Assembly (NCBI RefSeq): GCF_009792235.1
Contig: NZ_CP046973.1
Span: forward strand, 1,178,001 to 1,242,000
Length of the DNA: 64,000 bases
Reading direction: 5' to 3'
Source: Microcystis aeruginosa FD4
GTDB taxonomy: Bacteria > Cyanobacteriota > Cyanobacteriia > Cyanobacteriales > Microcystaceae
How positions within the stretch are numbered: the stretch's first letter is position 1; each line of letters opens with the position of its first letter. Shown piece after piece: positions 16,156-24,723 of this stretch. A program made the position numbers and the translations under genes. The notes beneath the pieces were generated by a model. It saw only the letters and a program-made list of their open reading frames with translations, was not told the origin of the DNA and searched no databases.

Positions 16156-17448
16156 ATGCTCATCGGATTTAGTGTCGGCAATTATCGCTCTTTTAAAGAT
16201 GTAGTAACTCTCAGTATGGTAGCTGCCGAGGATGCCTATGGTAATGATGAGCTTGATAAAAATAATGTTTTTAAGGTTAATCAACAATTTAGTTTACTGA
16301 AAAGTGCCGCTATTTATGGAGCAAATGCCAGTGGTAAGAGTAATTTAATTCTGGCATTCAATTTTATGCGACGGTTTGTCATGAATTCTGCTAAATTACA
16401 AATCACTGACAAAATAGATGTGGAACCCTTTAGATTAAGTACCGAAACTGTTGATAAACCATCCTTTTTTGAAATAGTTTTTCAGCTAAAAAATAAAACT
16501 TATAGATATGGATTTGAAGTAACTCAAAAGCGAGTAGTTTCCGAATGGTTATTTTGTACGCCAAGAAGTCGTGAAACTAAAATTTTTAATCGGCAAGGCG
16601 ATAAAATAGAATATAGCAAAAATATTGAACAAGGTAATATACTAAGAGGATTGACAAAAAAAAATACTCTGTTTTTATCACTAGCGGCTCAATTTAATGA
16701 TTCTCTAGCGGTGGAAATTGTCTCTTGGTTTAGTCACTTAGGTGTTGTGTCTGGGTTAGATGTGGAATTATTAAAAGCGATTACGCTTGAGCATCTTTCC
16801 AATAGACAAGATTTGATTGATGATGTAACTAAGTTAATTAAAAAATTAGATTTAAGTATTGACAATCTCAACCTAGAAATAGAAAGCAGAAAAATTTCCT
16901 TAGATAGTCTCCCGCAAGATTTACCAGATGTTGTCAGAAATATCATCAGTCATTCTAGCGGTGAAATAAAGTCCGCTACCATAAAAACCTATCATCCAAA
17001 GTATGACTCAAAAGGTAAAATGATTGAGTTAGAAATTTTTGATATGGACAATCATGAATCCGATGGAACTAAAAAGATTTTGGCTCTGTCAGCACCGATT
17101 TTAGACACTTTGCAAAGAGGAGAAGTTTTAGTAATTGATGAATTGGACGCCAGACTTCATCCTTTAATGACTAGAAGTATAATAGAATTATTTAATTCTC
17201 AGAAAACTAATCCCAAAAATGCTCAACTTATTTTTACTACTCACGATATTAATTTACTTAGTCATAAATTTTTAAGAAGGGATCAAATTTGGTTTACAGA
17301 AAAAAATCATCAAGGAGCAACAGATTTATATTCTTTGGTGGAATTTGCTGATATTAATAATAATAATACCTTTGAAAAAGATTATATTCAAGGTCGTTAT
17401 GGAGCAATACCTTTTATTGGTGATTTAAGTAAAATTATTGGTAATTAG
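16156..17448 (+). CDS. RloA/AbiLi-like AAA ATPase (defence pair)
   Basis: A 430-residue ABC/SMC-like ATPase of the AAA15/RloA group. It begins with the typical GFSVGNYRSFKD strand and has Walker A GANASGKSN (about 55-63), signature-like region near HESDGTKKILAL (about 298-309), Walker B EVLVIDELDARLHP (about 320-333) and the switch histidine in FTTHDINLLS. The next gene, RloB-like, begins one base after its stop. RloA/RloB pairs occur in restriction and abortive-infection islands (AbiL-type), where the ATPase senses phage and regulates the partner. No membrane segment. The function as anti-phage defence follows from family knowledge and pairing, not from direct evidence. Confidence 0.8.
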   Translation: MLIGFSVGNYRSFKDVVTLSMVAAEDAYGNDELDKNNVFKVNQQFSLLKSAAIYGANASGKSNLILAFNFMRRFVMNSAKLQITDKIDVEPFRLSTETVDKPSFFEIVFQLKNKTYRYGFEVTQKRVVSEWLFCTPRSRETKIFNRQGDKIEYSKNIEQGNILRGLTKKNTLFLSLAAQFNDSLAVEIVSWFSHLGVVSGLDVELLKAITLEHLSNRQDLIDDVTKLIKKLDLSIDNLNLEIESRKISLDSLPQDLPDVVRNIISHSSGEIKSATIKTYHPKYDSKGKMIELEIFDMDNHESDGTKKILALSAPILDTLQRGEVLVIDELDARLHPLMTRSIIELFNSQKTNPKNAQLIFTTHDINLLSHKFLRRDQIWFTEKNHQGATDLYSLVEFADINNNNTFEKDYIQGRYGAIPFIGDLSKIIGN

Positions 17449-17449
17449 T

Positions 17450-18094
17450 ATGAGTAACAACAGGAATAATTCCGATTATTTTCGTCGCCAAACTAAGACT
17501 AGAGAAACAAGAAAAAGATTTTTAATTGTTTGCGAGGGAGAAAAAACTGAAGTTAACTATTTTAAGGCTTTTACTGTTCCTAAGAAAATTGAAGTTAGGG
17601 TGAAAGGTGAAGGTAAAAATAGCTTGAGTTTAGTCGAAAAAGCTATTCAGATTATAGATAATCTAAAAAAAGATGACTCATTTGATCAAATCTGGTGTGT
17701 TTTTGATAAAGATAACTGTTCTAAAGAGCAATTTAATCAAGCGGAAAGACTGGCTAAACAAAAAAACATCAAGATTGCCTATTCTAATGAAGCTTTTGAA
17801 ATTTGGTTTATTTTACACTTTCAATATCTGGATATCGCCACATCCCGAAGTGAATACACAAAAATTTTAAATACCCAGATGAAAAAGTGTGAATTATTAA
17901 ACGAAAAAGAACAATATGAAAAAAATCGAGAGGATATGTACGAAAAATTAAAGCCATACCAGACAACAGCAATCACTAATGCAGCAAAACTTATTCAAGA
18001 TAGGGATGAAGCAAAAAAACATCCTTTTGATGCCAATCCCTCAACCACAGTACAGGACTTAGTGCAAGAACTTAACATCAATAGTCGTCCTTAA
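17450..18094 (+). CDS. RloB-like TOPRIM-type nuclease (defence pair)
   Basis: A 214-residue protein starting at the ATG one base after the RloA-like stop (an upstream TTG at 17438 would overlap and is less likely). The core RKRFLIVCEGEKTEVNYFKAF places the TOPRIM-like Glu in VCEGEKTE, and the DxD-type motif is IWCVFDKDNCS. A later NEAFEIWFILHF matches the RloB family pattern. It presumably acts as the nuclease effector activated by the ATPase. The pair is translationally coupled and AT-richer than flanking core genes, consistent with horizontal transfer. Confidence 0.8.
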   Translation: MSNNRNNSDYFRRQTKTRETRKRFLIVCEGEKTEVNYFKAFTVPKKIEVRVKGEGKNSLSLVEKAIQIIDNLKKDDSFDQIWCVFDKDNCSKEQFNQAERLAKQKNIKIAYSNEAFEIWFILHFQYLDIATSRSEYTKILNTQMKKCELLNEKEQYEKNREDMYEKLKPYQTTAITNAAKLIQDRDEAKKHPFDANPSTTVQDLVQELNINSRP

Positions 18095-18205
18095 GCTTGA
18101 TTCTCTTTTCTCAGTAATTAAATATTTAATTTTAATTTAAACCTAAAGTGGTTATAATAACTAAAAGCCTATTTAACTAAAGTAACTGCTCTTAATTTGA
18201 TTGAA

Positions 18206-19009
18206 ATGTCCAATAACTTATCTCACCAAAAACCCTATCATCTCAACTTTAGCAGTGAGGATTTAGGCACGGCAAAACCGACTATCACCCTATTATCGGG
18301 GGAACCAGAACGCTCGCGCTATATTGCTGAAACTTATTTACAAAATGCACGTTTACTATCGGATTATCGCGGATTAAATAGTTATCTTGGCTACCTAGAT
18401 AATTCTACCCCAATTCTTCTGGCTACCAGTGGCATGGGTGCGCCATCTTTGAGTATTGTGGTTAATGAATTAATACAGGTGGGAATTAAAACTATTATTC
18501 GTATCGGTACTTGTGGCGCAATTCAAAATAGAATAAAAATTGGTGATATTATTATCTCCCAAGCTGCTTTATGTAGGCAAGGTGCAGCTAATGATATTGC
18601 TCCTCCAGAATATCCCGCAGTGGCGGATCCTTTTTTGACAGTTGCTCTAGTCAAATCGGCTCAATTTTTGGGAGTAAATTATCATTTAGGTATTACCGCT
18701 TCTGTGGATAGTTTTTATGAAGGACAGGAAAGAATCCTGTCTTCTGCTAACCCTTATCTTCAGCGTCATTTAGAGGGAATTACGGAAGAATATCGACGTT
18801 TAAATATTCTCAACTATGAAATGGAAGCGGGAACTTTATTTAAAATGGCGGGGGTTTATGGATTTACTGCCGCTTGTATTTGTGGTGTGATTGCTCAAAG
18901 AAGTAAAGAGGAAGGGATTAGTTTAGAAAGCAAACAACAAGCCATCGAAAAAGCGATTCAGGTGGCAATATTGACTGTTAGCAACCTCTCCCTATCCTCA
19001 ATGGATTAA
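18206..19009 (+). CDS. Uridine/purine nucleoside phosphorylase family protein
   Basis: A 267-residue PNP/UDP-family enzyme, cleaving nucleosides with phosphate in nucleotide salvage. Motifs: LLSGEPERSRYIAE (phosphate-binding entry), SGMGAPSLSIVVNEL, IRIGTCGAIQ, and the substrate-contact NYEMEAGTLFKMAGVYG (uridine-phosphorylase-like EMEAGT). I take the ATG at 18206; a TTG at 18197 is an alternative three codons upstream. Length and motifs are complete. Substrate preference for uridine over purines is inferred from the motif set only. Confidence 0.85.
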   Translation: MSNNLSHQKPYHLNFSSEDLGTAKPTITLLSGEPERSRYIAETYLQNARLLSDYRGLNSYLGYLDNSTPILLATSGMGAPSLSIVVNELIQVGIKTIIRIGTCGAIQNRIKIGDIIISQAALCRQGAANDIAPPEYPAVADPFLTVALVKSAQFLGVNYHLGITASVDSFYEGQERILSSANPYLQRHLEGITEEYRRLNILNYEMEAGTLFKMAGVYGFTAACICGVIAQRSKEEGISLESKQQAIEKAIQVAILTVSNLSLSSMD

Positions 19010-19086
19010 TTTTCAGAAATCATCTTCATTAAGACTTCCTCTTTTTCCTGACTTTGGGGATAACAGGAGATAAGTTTAGTTCGTAA

Positions 19087-19215
19087 TTACTGAATTGATT
19101 TAATCACATTATCGGCTAATTCTTGGTCGCCATTGCGCCAGCCAAGGGGTGCTAGATGGGTGCGATTGGCTAAGGGAACTACTGGTTTTAAGAGTTGTTG
19201 ACTTAGTTCTTTAAT
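19087..19215 (-). pseudogene. C-terminal fragment of an unidentified protein
   Basis: A reverse-strand open stretch ends in a stop at 19087-19089 and reads IKELSQQLLKPVVPLANRTH, then LAPLGWRNGDQELADNVIK. It looks protein-like but has no start and is abutted by unrelated sequence. I do not recognise the family. It probably is a remnant of a larger gene lost between the phosphorylase and hoxH. Confidence 0.35.
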
Positions 19216-19363
19216 GACGATAAAAAGAGCCAAAGAATTGGTTCAAAATGCAGAAATGGAAGAAATAGATGCCAAGGCAAGAGAAAAAAGGGCAGAGGTA
19301 AATTGGGAGTTACTCTGTCACCCCACCTTGAAACAGCTGCCCCCTAACAACTTAAATAATTAA
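19214..19363 (+). CDS. Possible 49-residue charged peptide converging on hoxH
   Basis: The frame MTIKRAKELVQNAEMEEIDA ... LPPNNLNN runs to a TAA that overlaps the hoxH stop tail to tail. It is helical and charged in its first half, like coiled-coil ends of nuclease-like accessory proteins. There is no clear ribosome site. It may be a remnant rather than a functional gene. Confidence 0.25.
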   Translation: MTIKRAKELVQNAEMEEIDAKAREKRAEVNWELLCHPTLKQLPPNNLNN

Positions 19364-20784
19364 CCCCTTTGTCGAGTATTAATCACCTCACCGGCTGCAT
19401 TAACTAACTCCAGCTGTAGTGGCATTTGTCCCATAGCGTGAGTAGAACAACTTAAACAGGGATCATAGCAACGAATACCCGCTTCCACCCGGTTTAACAT
19501 CGCTTCGGGAATTTCGCCACCATGGATATAATGTTGGGCGATTTGTTTCACCGTTTGATTCATGGCCAAATTATTATTACCCGTGGCAATAATCAAATTC
19601 ACCGTTTCAATCAAACCATTTTCATCCACTTTATAATCATGGAATAAAGTACCCCGGGGCGCTTCACTAACTCCCACCCCTTGCAGACTATTAATTCCCG
19701 CTTCGGCACGACAGCGTTGAGAAACTATATCGGGATCGTCGATTAAAAGTTCGATACGCTCTAAACAGCCCAAAATCTCGACTAATCGGGCATAATGATA
19801 GTAAAAAGAAGAGGTTGCTACACCACCGACCCGATGGCGATATTCCCGTAACTCGATATCCGCTCCCTCCGTGCCAAAATGAGAACAAACATTTAAGCGG
19901 GCCAACGGACCCACTCGATAGATACCGTTGGGATAACCGAGGGGTTTATAGTAGGGAAACTTCAAATAAGACCATTTTTCTACTGATTCGCCGATATAAT
20001 CGCGATAATTGTCTTCGCTCAGGTTATCGGCCACGATATTGCCTTGACTATCGGTAAAACGAATATGACCGCCGTAGTGTTCCCACTCGTCCCGTTTACC
20101 GACCAATCCCATAAACAGGGAAGGGAAATTACCAAAAGCGGCGATTTCTATGGTTAAATCGTCCAGAAGTCTTTTAAACAGGTTTAAAGCCGTGTAAAGA
20201 GTCGCTTTAGACTCCGGCAGTCGTTCTTTAATCCATTGTCGCCCCTCTTCGCTCAAAGGGGAACGCACACCCCCCGGTACAGACCAAGCGGGGTGAATTT
20301 TTTTCGCTCCCAAAAGTTCAATAACTTTCTGTCCGAATTGACGTAAACGGATGCCTGCTCGCGCTAGGTCGGGATCGGCGGCGATTAAACCGAAAATATT
20401 CCGTTTGGCGGGGTCACTTTCCCAACCAAGCAGAAAATCGGGACTGCTAAGATGGAAAAAGCTTAAAGCATGGGATTGGGTTAATTGTCCCAAATTCATC
20501 AAGCGCCGCAGTTTTTCACCCGCAGGGGGGATTTGCACCGCTAGAATTTTATCGCCGGTTTTGGCGGCACAAAGTAGGTGACTAACGGGACAAATCCCGC
20601 AAATTCGGGCAGTAATTCCCGCCATCTCCCACATCGGCCGTCCCTCGCAGAATTTCTCGAAACCGCGATACTCGACCACATGAAAACGCACGTCATCCAC
20701 TTCCCCCCCATCGTCAAGGAAAATCGAAATCTTGGCATGGCCTTCGATCCGGGTGACGGGATCGATAACGACGGTTTTAGTCAT
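19360..20784 (-). CDS. hoxH: Bidirectional [NiFe] hydrogenase large subunit HoxH
   Basis: Catalytic subunit of the NAD(P)-linked bidirectional hydrogenase, 474 residues. The two nickel-binding pairs are intact: RICGICPVSH (about residue 60) and DPCLSCSTHA near the C-terminus. After that comes a short tail (MGQMPLQLELVNAAGEV...) that the maturation endopeptidase normally removes after the His-Ala position. No other hox gene (E, F, U, Y) lies beside it: 702 bp of non-coding DNA separate it from a sigma-factor gene on the other strand. The hox genes are therefore split in this genome, or rearranged. The 5' end MTKTVVIDPVTRIEGHAKI is typical. Confidence 0.96.
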   Translation of the reverse strand: MTKTVVIDPVTRIEGHAKISIFLDDGGEVDDVRFHVVEYRGFEKFCEGRPMWEMAGITARICGICPVSHLLCAAKTGDKILAVQIPPAGEKLRRLMNLGQLTQSHALSFFHLSSPDFLLGWESDPAKRNIFGLIAADPDLARAGIRLRQFGQKVIELLGAKKIHPAWSVPGGVRSPLSEEGRQWIKERLPESKATLYTALNLFKRLLDDLTIEIAAFGNFPSLFMGLVGKRDEWEHYGGHIRFTDSQGNIVADNLSEDNYRDYIGESVEKWSYLKFPYYKPLGYPNGIYRVGPLARLNVCSHFGTEGADIELREYRHRVGGVATSSFYYHYARLVEILGCLERIELLIDDPDIVSQRCRAEAGINSLQGVGVSEAPRGTLFHDYKVDENGLIETVNLIIATGNNNLAMNQTVKQIAQHYIHGGEIPEAMLNRVEAGIRCYDPCLSCSTHAMGQMPLQLELVNAAGEVINTRQRG

Positions 20785-21486
20785 AGTAAGTCCTCATTGT
20801 TCAGGAGTTCCACAGAACGGCATTGTGGAGACTGCGATCGAGCTTGGTTTCGACGATAATTTATCCCGATCTCCGCCCTGCTGTTTCTATGATAGTTATT
20901 ACTCCCCTAGCAATCCTAATTTTCATAACAATTTTTCCCGATTCTCAATCGCGGCTAATTGGGCATTTTGTAGCAAATACTACAGAAAATAGTTCGGGAA
21001 TCCGCAATAATTGTGTCTCTCTTTGCTGGTGTTGATCGGTCATTATATATATAGAAGTCGGTTCTCGGCTGTTAGTTTTCAGCTTGGTGCTGCTTTGCTC
21101 TCAAAGCTGAGGGCGAAAGGAGCCGAAGTCGGCCAGATTGTTTAAGGCTAATCGGGAAAATCACCTTTTTGTCTTGTAATCTTACCTGACAATATCAGCG
21201 GCACTGCCGAGGATTCAGGAAAAAGCGACCCAAAAACAAGCGATTGTAGTTGATAGTCCTAAACTATAATACTTTTGTTCTAAATGTTGAAAAAAGAGGA
21301 TAAACTTAACATCATACCAAAGAATGAATTAACTTTGAACCTTTAGGGGATTGCCCGCGTCTAAAAGCGCAGGATACAATCAAAGAAATTCCGATCAAAC
21401 TCATACCGACTTCAGATAAGCCAGACTCACCCGCGAGTCGGAATAGTAACAGACTTTTTCTGTGTCAAGGAGTCACCACCAAACCA
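20785..21486. other. Divergent promoter region between hoxH and a sigma factor
   Basis: About 700 bases without a supported gene. It must hold both promoters. Visible structure includes TCAGCTT ... AAGCTGA (21081-21113) and an AT-rich TATATATAT at 21045-21053. Several open frames of 70-93 codons on the plus strand overlap each other and show no domain. No LexA or NtcA site can be claimed with confidence by eye. Nothing resembling a degraded hoxY or hoxU is visible. Confidence 0.5.
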
Positions 21487-22473
21487 ATGCCCACCGCAAA
21501 AACCAACCAAACTCAACCACAGCCCACCCTCAATGCCGATATGGTGCGTACCTATCTGCACGAAATTGGGCGAGTTCCCCTCCTAACCCACGAACAAGAA
21601 ATTATTTACGGCAAACAAGTCCAACGGATGATGAGCCTGTTAGAAACGAAAGAAGCACTATCGAAACAATTAGGACGGGAACCACAGCGCTTGGAGTGGG
21701 CGGATTCGGTGAATTTAAGCGAAAATGAACTGGATCGCGCCTTGAAAACTGGCGATCGAGCTAAACGGAAAATGATTGAAGCTAACCTCCGCTTGGTAGT
21801 TGCGATCGCAAAGAAATATCAAAAGCGGAACATGGAATTCCTAGATCTAATTCAAGAGGGTAGTCTGGGATTAGAAAGAGGTGTAGAGAAATTTGATCCC
21901 ACCAAAGGTTATAAATTTTCTACCTATGCCTACTGGTGGATTCGACAAGCGATTACCCGTGCGATCGCTCAACAGGCCCGCACCATTCGTTTACCCATCC
22001 ATATCACCGAAAAACTGAACAAAATCAAAAGAACCCAGCGCGAACTCGCCCAAAAACTGGGAAGAAGTGCCACTCCCGCCGAGATTGCCTTGGAATTAGA
22101 GCTAGAACCCGCTCAAATCCGCGAATATCTCAGTATGGCTCGTCAACCCATCTCCCTTGATGTGCGCGTCGGCGATAACCAAGATACGGAATTGTCGGAA
22201 TTATTAGAAGATAGCGGAGTTTCTCCCGATACCTTCATCACCCAAGAGTTATTACGGCAAGACTTAGCCAATCTCCTGGCCGAATTAACTCCCCAACAAC
22301 GGGAAGTGATTACTCTCCGTTTCGGTTTAACCGATGGCAAAGAGTTATCCCTAGCCAAAATTGGTCAGAGAATGAACATCAGTCGAGAACGAGTGCGACA
22401 ATTAGAACACCAGGCCTTGGCTCATTTACGCCGTCGCCGGGCCAACGTCAAGGAATATATTGTCGCTAGTTAG
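21487..22473 (+). CDS. Group 2 RNA polymerase sigma factor (SigB/SigD type)
   Basis: A 328-residue RpoD-related sigma factor. Region 1.2 is DMVRTYLHEIGRVPLLTHEQ; region 2 is LRLVVAIAKKYQKRNMEFLD followed by KGYKFSTYAYWWIRQAITRA; region 3 is HITEKLNKIKRTQREL; and region 4 is LSLAKIGQRMNISRERVRQL. The long region 1.1 of the primary sigma factor is absent, so it is a non-essential group 2 factor for stress or nutrient responses. I cannot separate SigB from SigD by eye. A strong terminator follows at 22495-22521. Confidence 0.92.
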   Translation: MPTAKTNQTQPQPTLNADMVRTYLHEIGRVPLLTHEQEIIYGKQVQRMMSLLETKEALSKQLGREPQRLEWADSVNLSENELDRALKTGDRAKRKMIEANLRLVVAIAKKYQKRNMEFLDLIQEGSLGLERGVEKFDPTKGYKFSTYAYWWIRQAITRAIAQQARTIRLPIHITEKLNKIKRTQRELAQKLGRSATPAEIALELELEPAQIREYLSMARQPISLDVRVGDNQDTELSELLEDSGVSPDTFITQELLRQDLANLLAELTPQQREVITLRFGLTDGKELSLAKIGQRMNISRERVRQLEHQALAHLRRRRANVKEYIVAS

Positions 22474-22494
22474 TAAAATTAGCAAATAACCAAG

Positions 22495-22521
22495 AAGGAG
22501 AGCTTGCGCTCTCTTTTTTTT
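22495..22521 (+). terminator. Intrinsic terminator after the sigma factor
   Basis: GAGAGC, loop TTGC, GCTCTC, then eight T, extended by AAG/TTT pairing. It lies 22 bases past the stop codon. This is a textbook rho-independent terminator. Confidence 0.88.
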
Positions 22522-22776
22522 GGGTTTAATTAATATAGAATCCCGATTAGTTTTCACCTGTGGCAGTTCCGTCATGACTAGAGCGACAGAAACAGCGACC
22601 CCAACACTATACGAAGAAGATTTTTATCTCTGGCTAAAAACCACGGCAGAACAATTAAAAAAAAGGCCAGTTTGCCGAGGTGGATTTAGACAACTTAATT
22701 GAGGAGATTGAATCGATGGGGAGAAGTGAAAGACACGCGCTCAAAAGTCTTTTAACTCGTCTCCTAGAACATTTAC

Positions 22777-24155
22777 CTGAAATGTCGGCTTGAAGGCTCT
22801 CGGTTTTACCGATGAGATGAAAGGTTCCGCCAGCATAGAAATAGCGAAGCACGATTGACAACTCAATTCTTAGCGTGCTAGAATAGTTTGCGTAGTAGGT
22901 CGGCACGCAAGATGTTCGTTTTAGAGTACAAGCTTAGAGGAAAACCATCTCAATATCAAGCCATTGATGAGGCAATTCGGACAGTTCAGTTTGTTCGGAA
23001 TAAATGCCTTAGATATTGGGAAGATAACAAAGGTGTAGGACAAAAGGATATTTATCGATACACAACCGAATTAAGAAACGAATATTCTTTCGTCAAAGAC
23101 CTTAACTCTACAGCTTGTCAACAAGCTTGCGAACGGACTTGGACTGCTATTTTAAGGTTCTATAACAACTGTAAAAACCAAATCCCTGGCAAAAAGGGAT
23201 ACCCTAAATACTCTAAACGTACTCATTCTATTGAGTTTAAAAAATCAGGCTGGAAGATTAATCGAGATACCAAAAGAATAACTTTCACCGATGGTAAAAA
23301 CATCGGAGAGTTAAAACTAATTGGTAGTCGAGACTTGTTCTGTTTCCAAGAATGGCAAATTCAAAGGGTGAGAATAGTTAAACGTGCTGATGGGTATTAT
23401 TGCCAGTTAATGTTAAAACTTGACGTGAGAGATATAACCCCAAAATTAGAGCCTACCAAAAAATGTGTAGGTTTAGACATGGGACTAAAGTATCTTTATG
23501 CCGATAGCGACAACAATACAGTAGAACCTCCTAAATATTATCGAAAAGCAGAGAAGCGTCTTAATAAACTAAATAGGAGAAAATCTAAAAAGTTTAGAAG
23601 AGGGCAACAGCAGTCTAATAACTACAAAAAGGCTAGACAAAAGTACGCGCTTGGGACATTTAAAAGTAAGTAGGCAGCGAGAAGAGTTTGCTAAAAGATT
23701 GGCACTCCGCTTAATTCAGTCAAACGACTTGATAGCTTATGAAGATTTAAAAGTCAAGAACCTTGTGCGTAATCGAAAACTAGCTAAGAGTATTAATGAT
23801 GCGGGCTGGTCACAATTAAGAAAATGGATAGAGTATTTTGGCATTAAATACGGCAGATTGACTATTGCTGTTAATCCCGCCTATACTAGCCAAGAATGCT
23901 TTAATTGTGGCAAGTTAATTAAAAAGTCTCTATCGGTTAGAACCCATGTTTGTTCTTGCGGATATGTAGAAGATAGAGACAAAATGGCGGCATTAAATAT
24001 ACTCAAAAAAGCTACGATAGGACATATCGGAAGTTGGTCATCAGACCTAAACGCTTGGGGAGATTTAAGCTCTATTTTGGTTGGTAGCAATACCTGTCAA
24101 GACAACTTGAGTCAGTGAACCAAGAATCCCTCGCTTTCAGCGACGGGAGTGTCAA
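22777..24155 (+). mobile_element. IS200/IS605-type element with tnpB only (IS1341-like)
   Basis: Boundaries come from the interrupted DUF29 frame: target tetranucleotide TTAC lies just left (22773-22776) and the element ends in GTCAA (24155), the end rules of IS608-like elements. The right end carries the hairpin CCCTCGCTTTCAGCGACGGGAG (24129-24150), as expected for a subterminal palindrome and the guide-RNA region of TnpB. There is no tnpA, so it depends on a transposase in trans. Confidence 0.85.
22912..24118 (+). pseudogene. tnpB: TnpB RNA-guided nuclease, frameshifted
   Basis: Transposon-encoded RuvC-type nuclease related to Cas12. The first part (22912-23670) has MFVLEYKLRGKPSQYQAID and the first catalytic Asp in GLDMGLKYLYAD. 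A one- or two-base indel near 23648 moves the frame; the second part (to 24118) carries Glu in IAYEDLKVKNLV, the zinc-binding CFNCG ... CSCG pair, and the last Asp in EDRDKMAALNI. All catalytic elements are present, but the frame is broken after QKYAL. Either it is a recent pseudogene, or a low level of full-length protein is made by frameshifting; I favour the first. Confidence 0.85.
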
Positions 24156-24503
24156 TCAAATTAACCTACTGGCAATCGGAAAGAGACCGGAATGGCAATC
24201 ATGGTCATGGAGAAATCAATAATTTTCGGGCAGAAATTCAAGATTTACTGGAGGATAGCCCTAGTTTAAAGCCCTATCTTCGGGAGATTTTTGAGCCATC
24301 CTGCCATACAGCTTTAGAGACCGTCCGGAAAAAAATGGGTTTATCCCCCGGCGGTTTACCGAGTCAGATAATTTTTAATCTCGAACAGGTTTTAGATGAT
24401 CAATGGCTGCCGATCGATTGGGAATAAACTATTGACTATCTAAATCACTCCTTAAATCGCTAAACAGTCATCAGTGAACTGAAAACTCAAATCTGATAAC
24501 TGA

Positions 24504-24608
24504 TACTAAATCCGTTGAGTATAGGATACTTATGAGGACAGGCAAAAGGCAAGAGGCAAAAGGCAAAAGAGGGAATAGATAATCAGTTTTTAATAACTGG
24601 ATTTAGTA
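24504..24608. mobile_element. MITE family D (TIR TACTAAATCCG), 105 bp
   Basis: TACTAAATCCGTTGAGTATA to AACTGGATTTAGTA, with internal AGGCAAGAGGCAAAAG. A second copy is nested in another MITE at 42169-42274, and a fragment lies at 8566-8620. TIR sequence ends in TA on both sides, suggesting a TA target duplication. Confidence 0.85.
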
Positions 24609-24610
24609 TG

Positions 24611-24717
24611 ATAACTGATAACTGATAACTGATAACTGATAACTGATAACTGATAACTGATAACTGATAACTGATAACTGATAACTGATAACTGATAACT
24701 GATAACTGATAACTGAT
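24611..24717. repeat. Heptamer tandem repeat (ATAACTG), about 15 copies
   Basis: An uninterrupted array of the 7-base unit ATAACTG between MITE family D and the TPR gene. Shorter inverse-strand runs of the same unit (CAGTTAT) occur at 43391-43424 and next to dnaG at 1182. This is a short tandemly repeated repetitive (STRR)-type sequence of cyanobacteria, and length is expected to vary among strains. Confidence 0.9.
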
Positions 24718-24723
24718 CTGGTT

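Larger units (their letters stand above)
22574..24427 (+). pseudogene. DUF29 gene, frameshifted and split by a TnpB element
   Basis: The N-terminal part reads MTRATETATPTLYEEDFYLW, typical of DUF29. At 22655-22662 a run of eight A shifts the frame; with seven A the sequence continues in frame as GQFAEVDLDNLIEEIESMGR. The coding sequence is then interrupted at 22776/22777 by a TnpB-type element and resumes at 24156 as KLTYWQSERDRNGNH and onwards to QWLPIDWE. DUF29 proteins (about 150 residues) are abundant in cyanobacteria and their function is unknown. This gene is inactivated twice. A second DUF29 gene at 56469-58225 is split in the same way. Confidence 0.88.

Noticed and set aside
20351..21035. 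Several plus-strand frames over the hoxH 5' end and its upstream region
   Set aside because: They are antisense to or overlap the hoxH coding sequence and do not resemble other Hox proteins.
24611..24717. Regular short repeats as a possible CRISPR array
   Set aside because: The units are 7 bases, contiguous and without spacers, and no cas gene is near.
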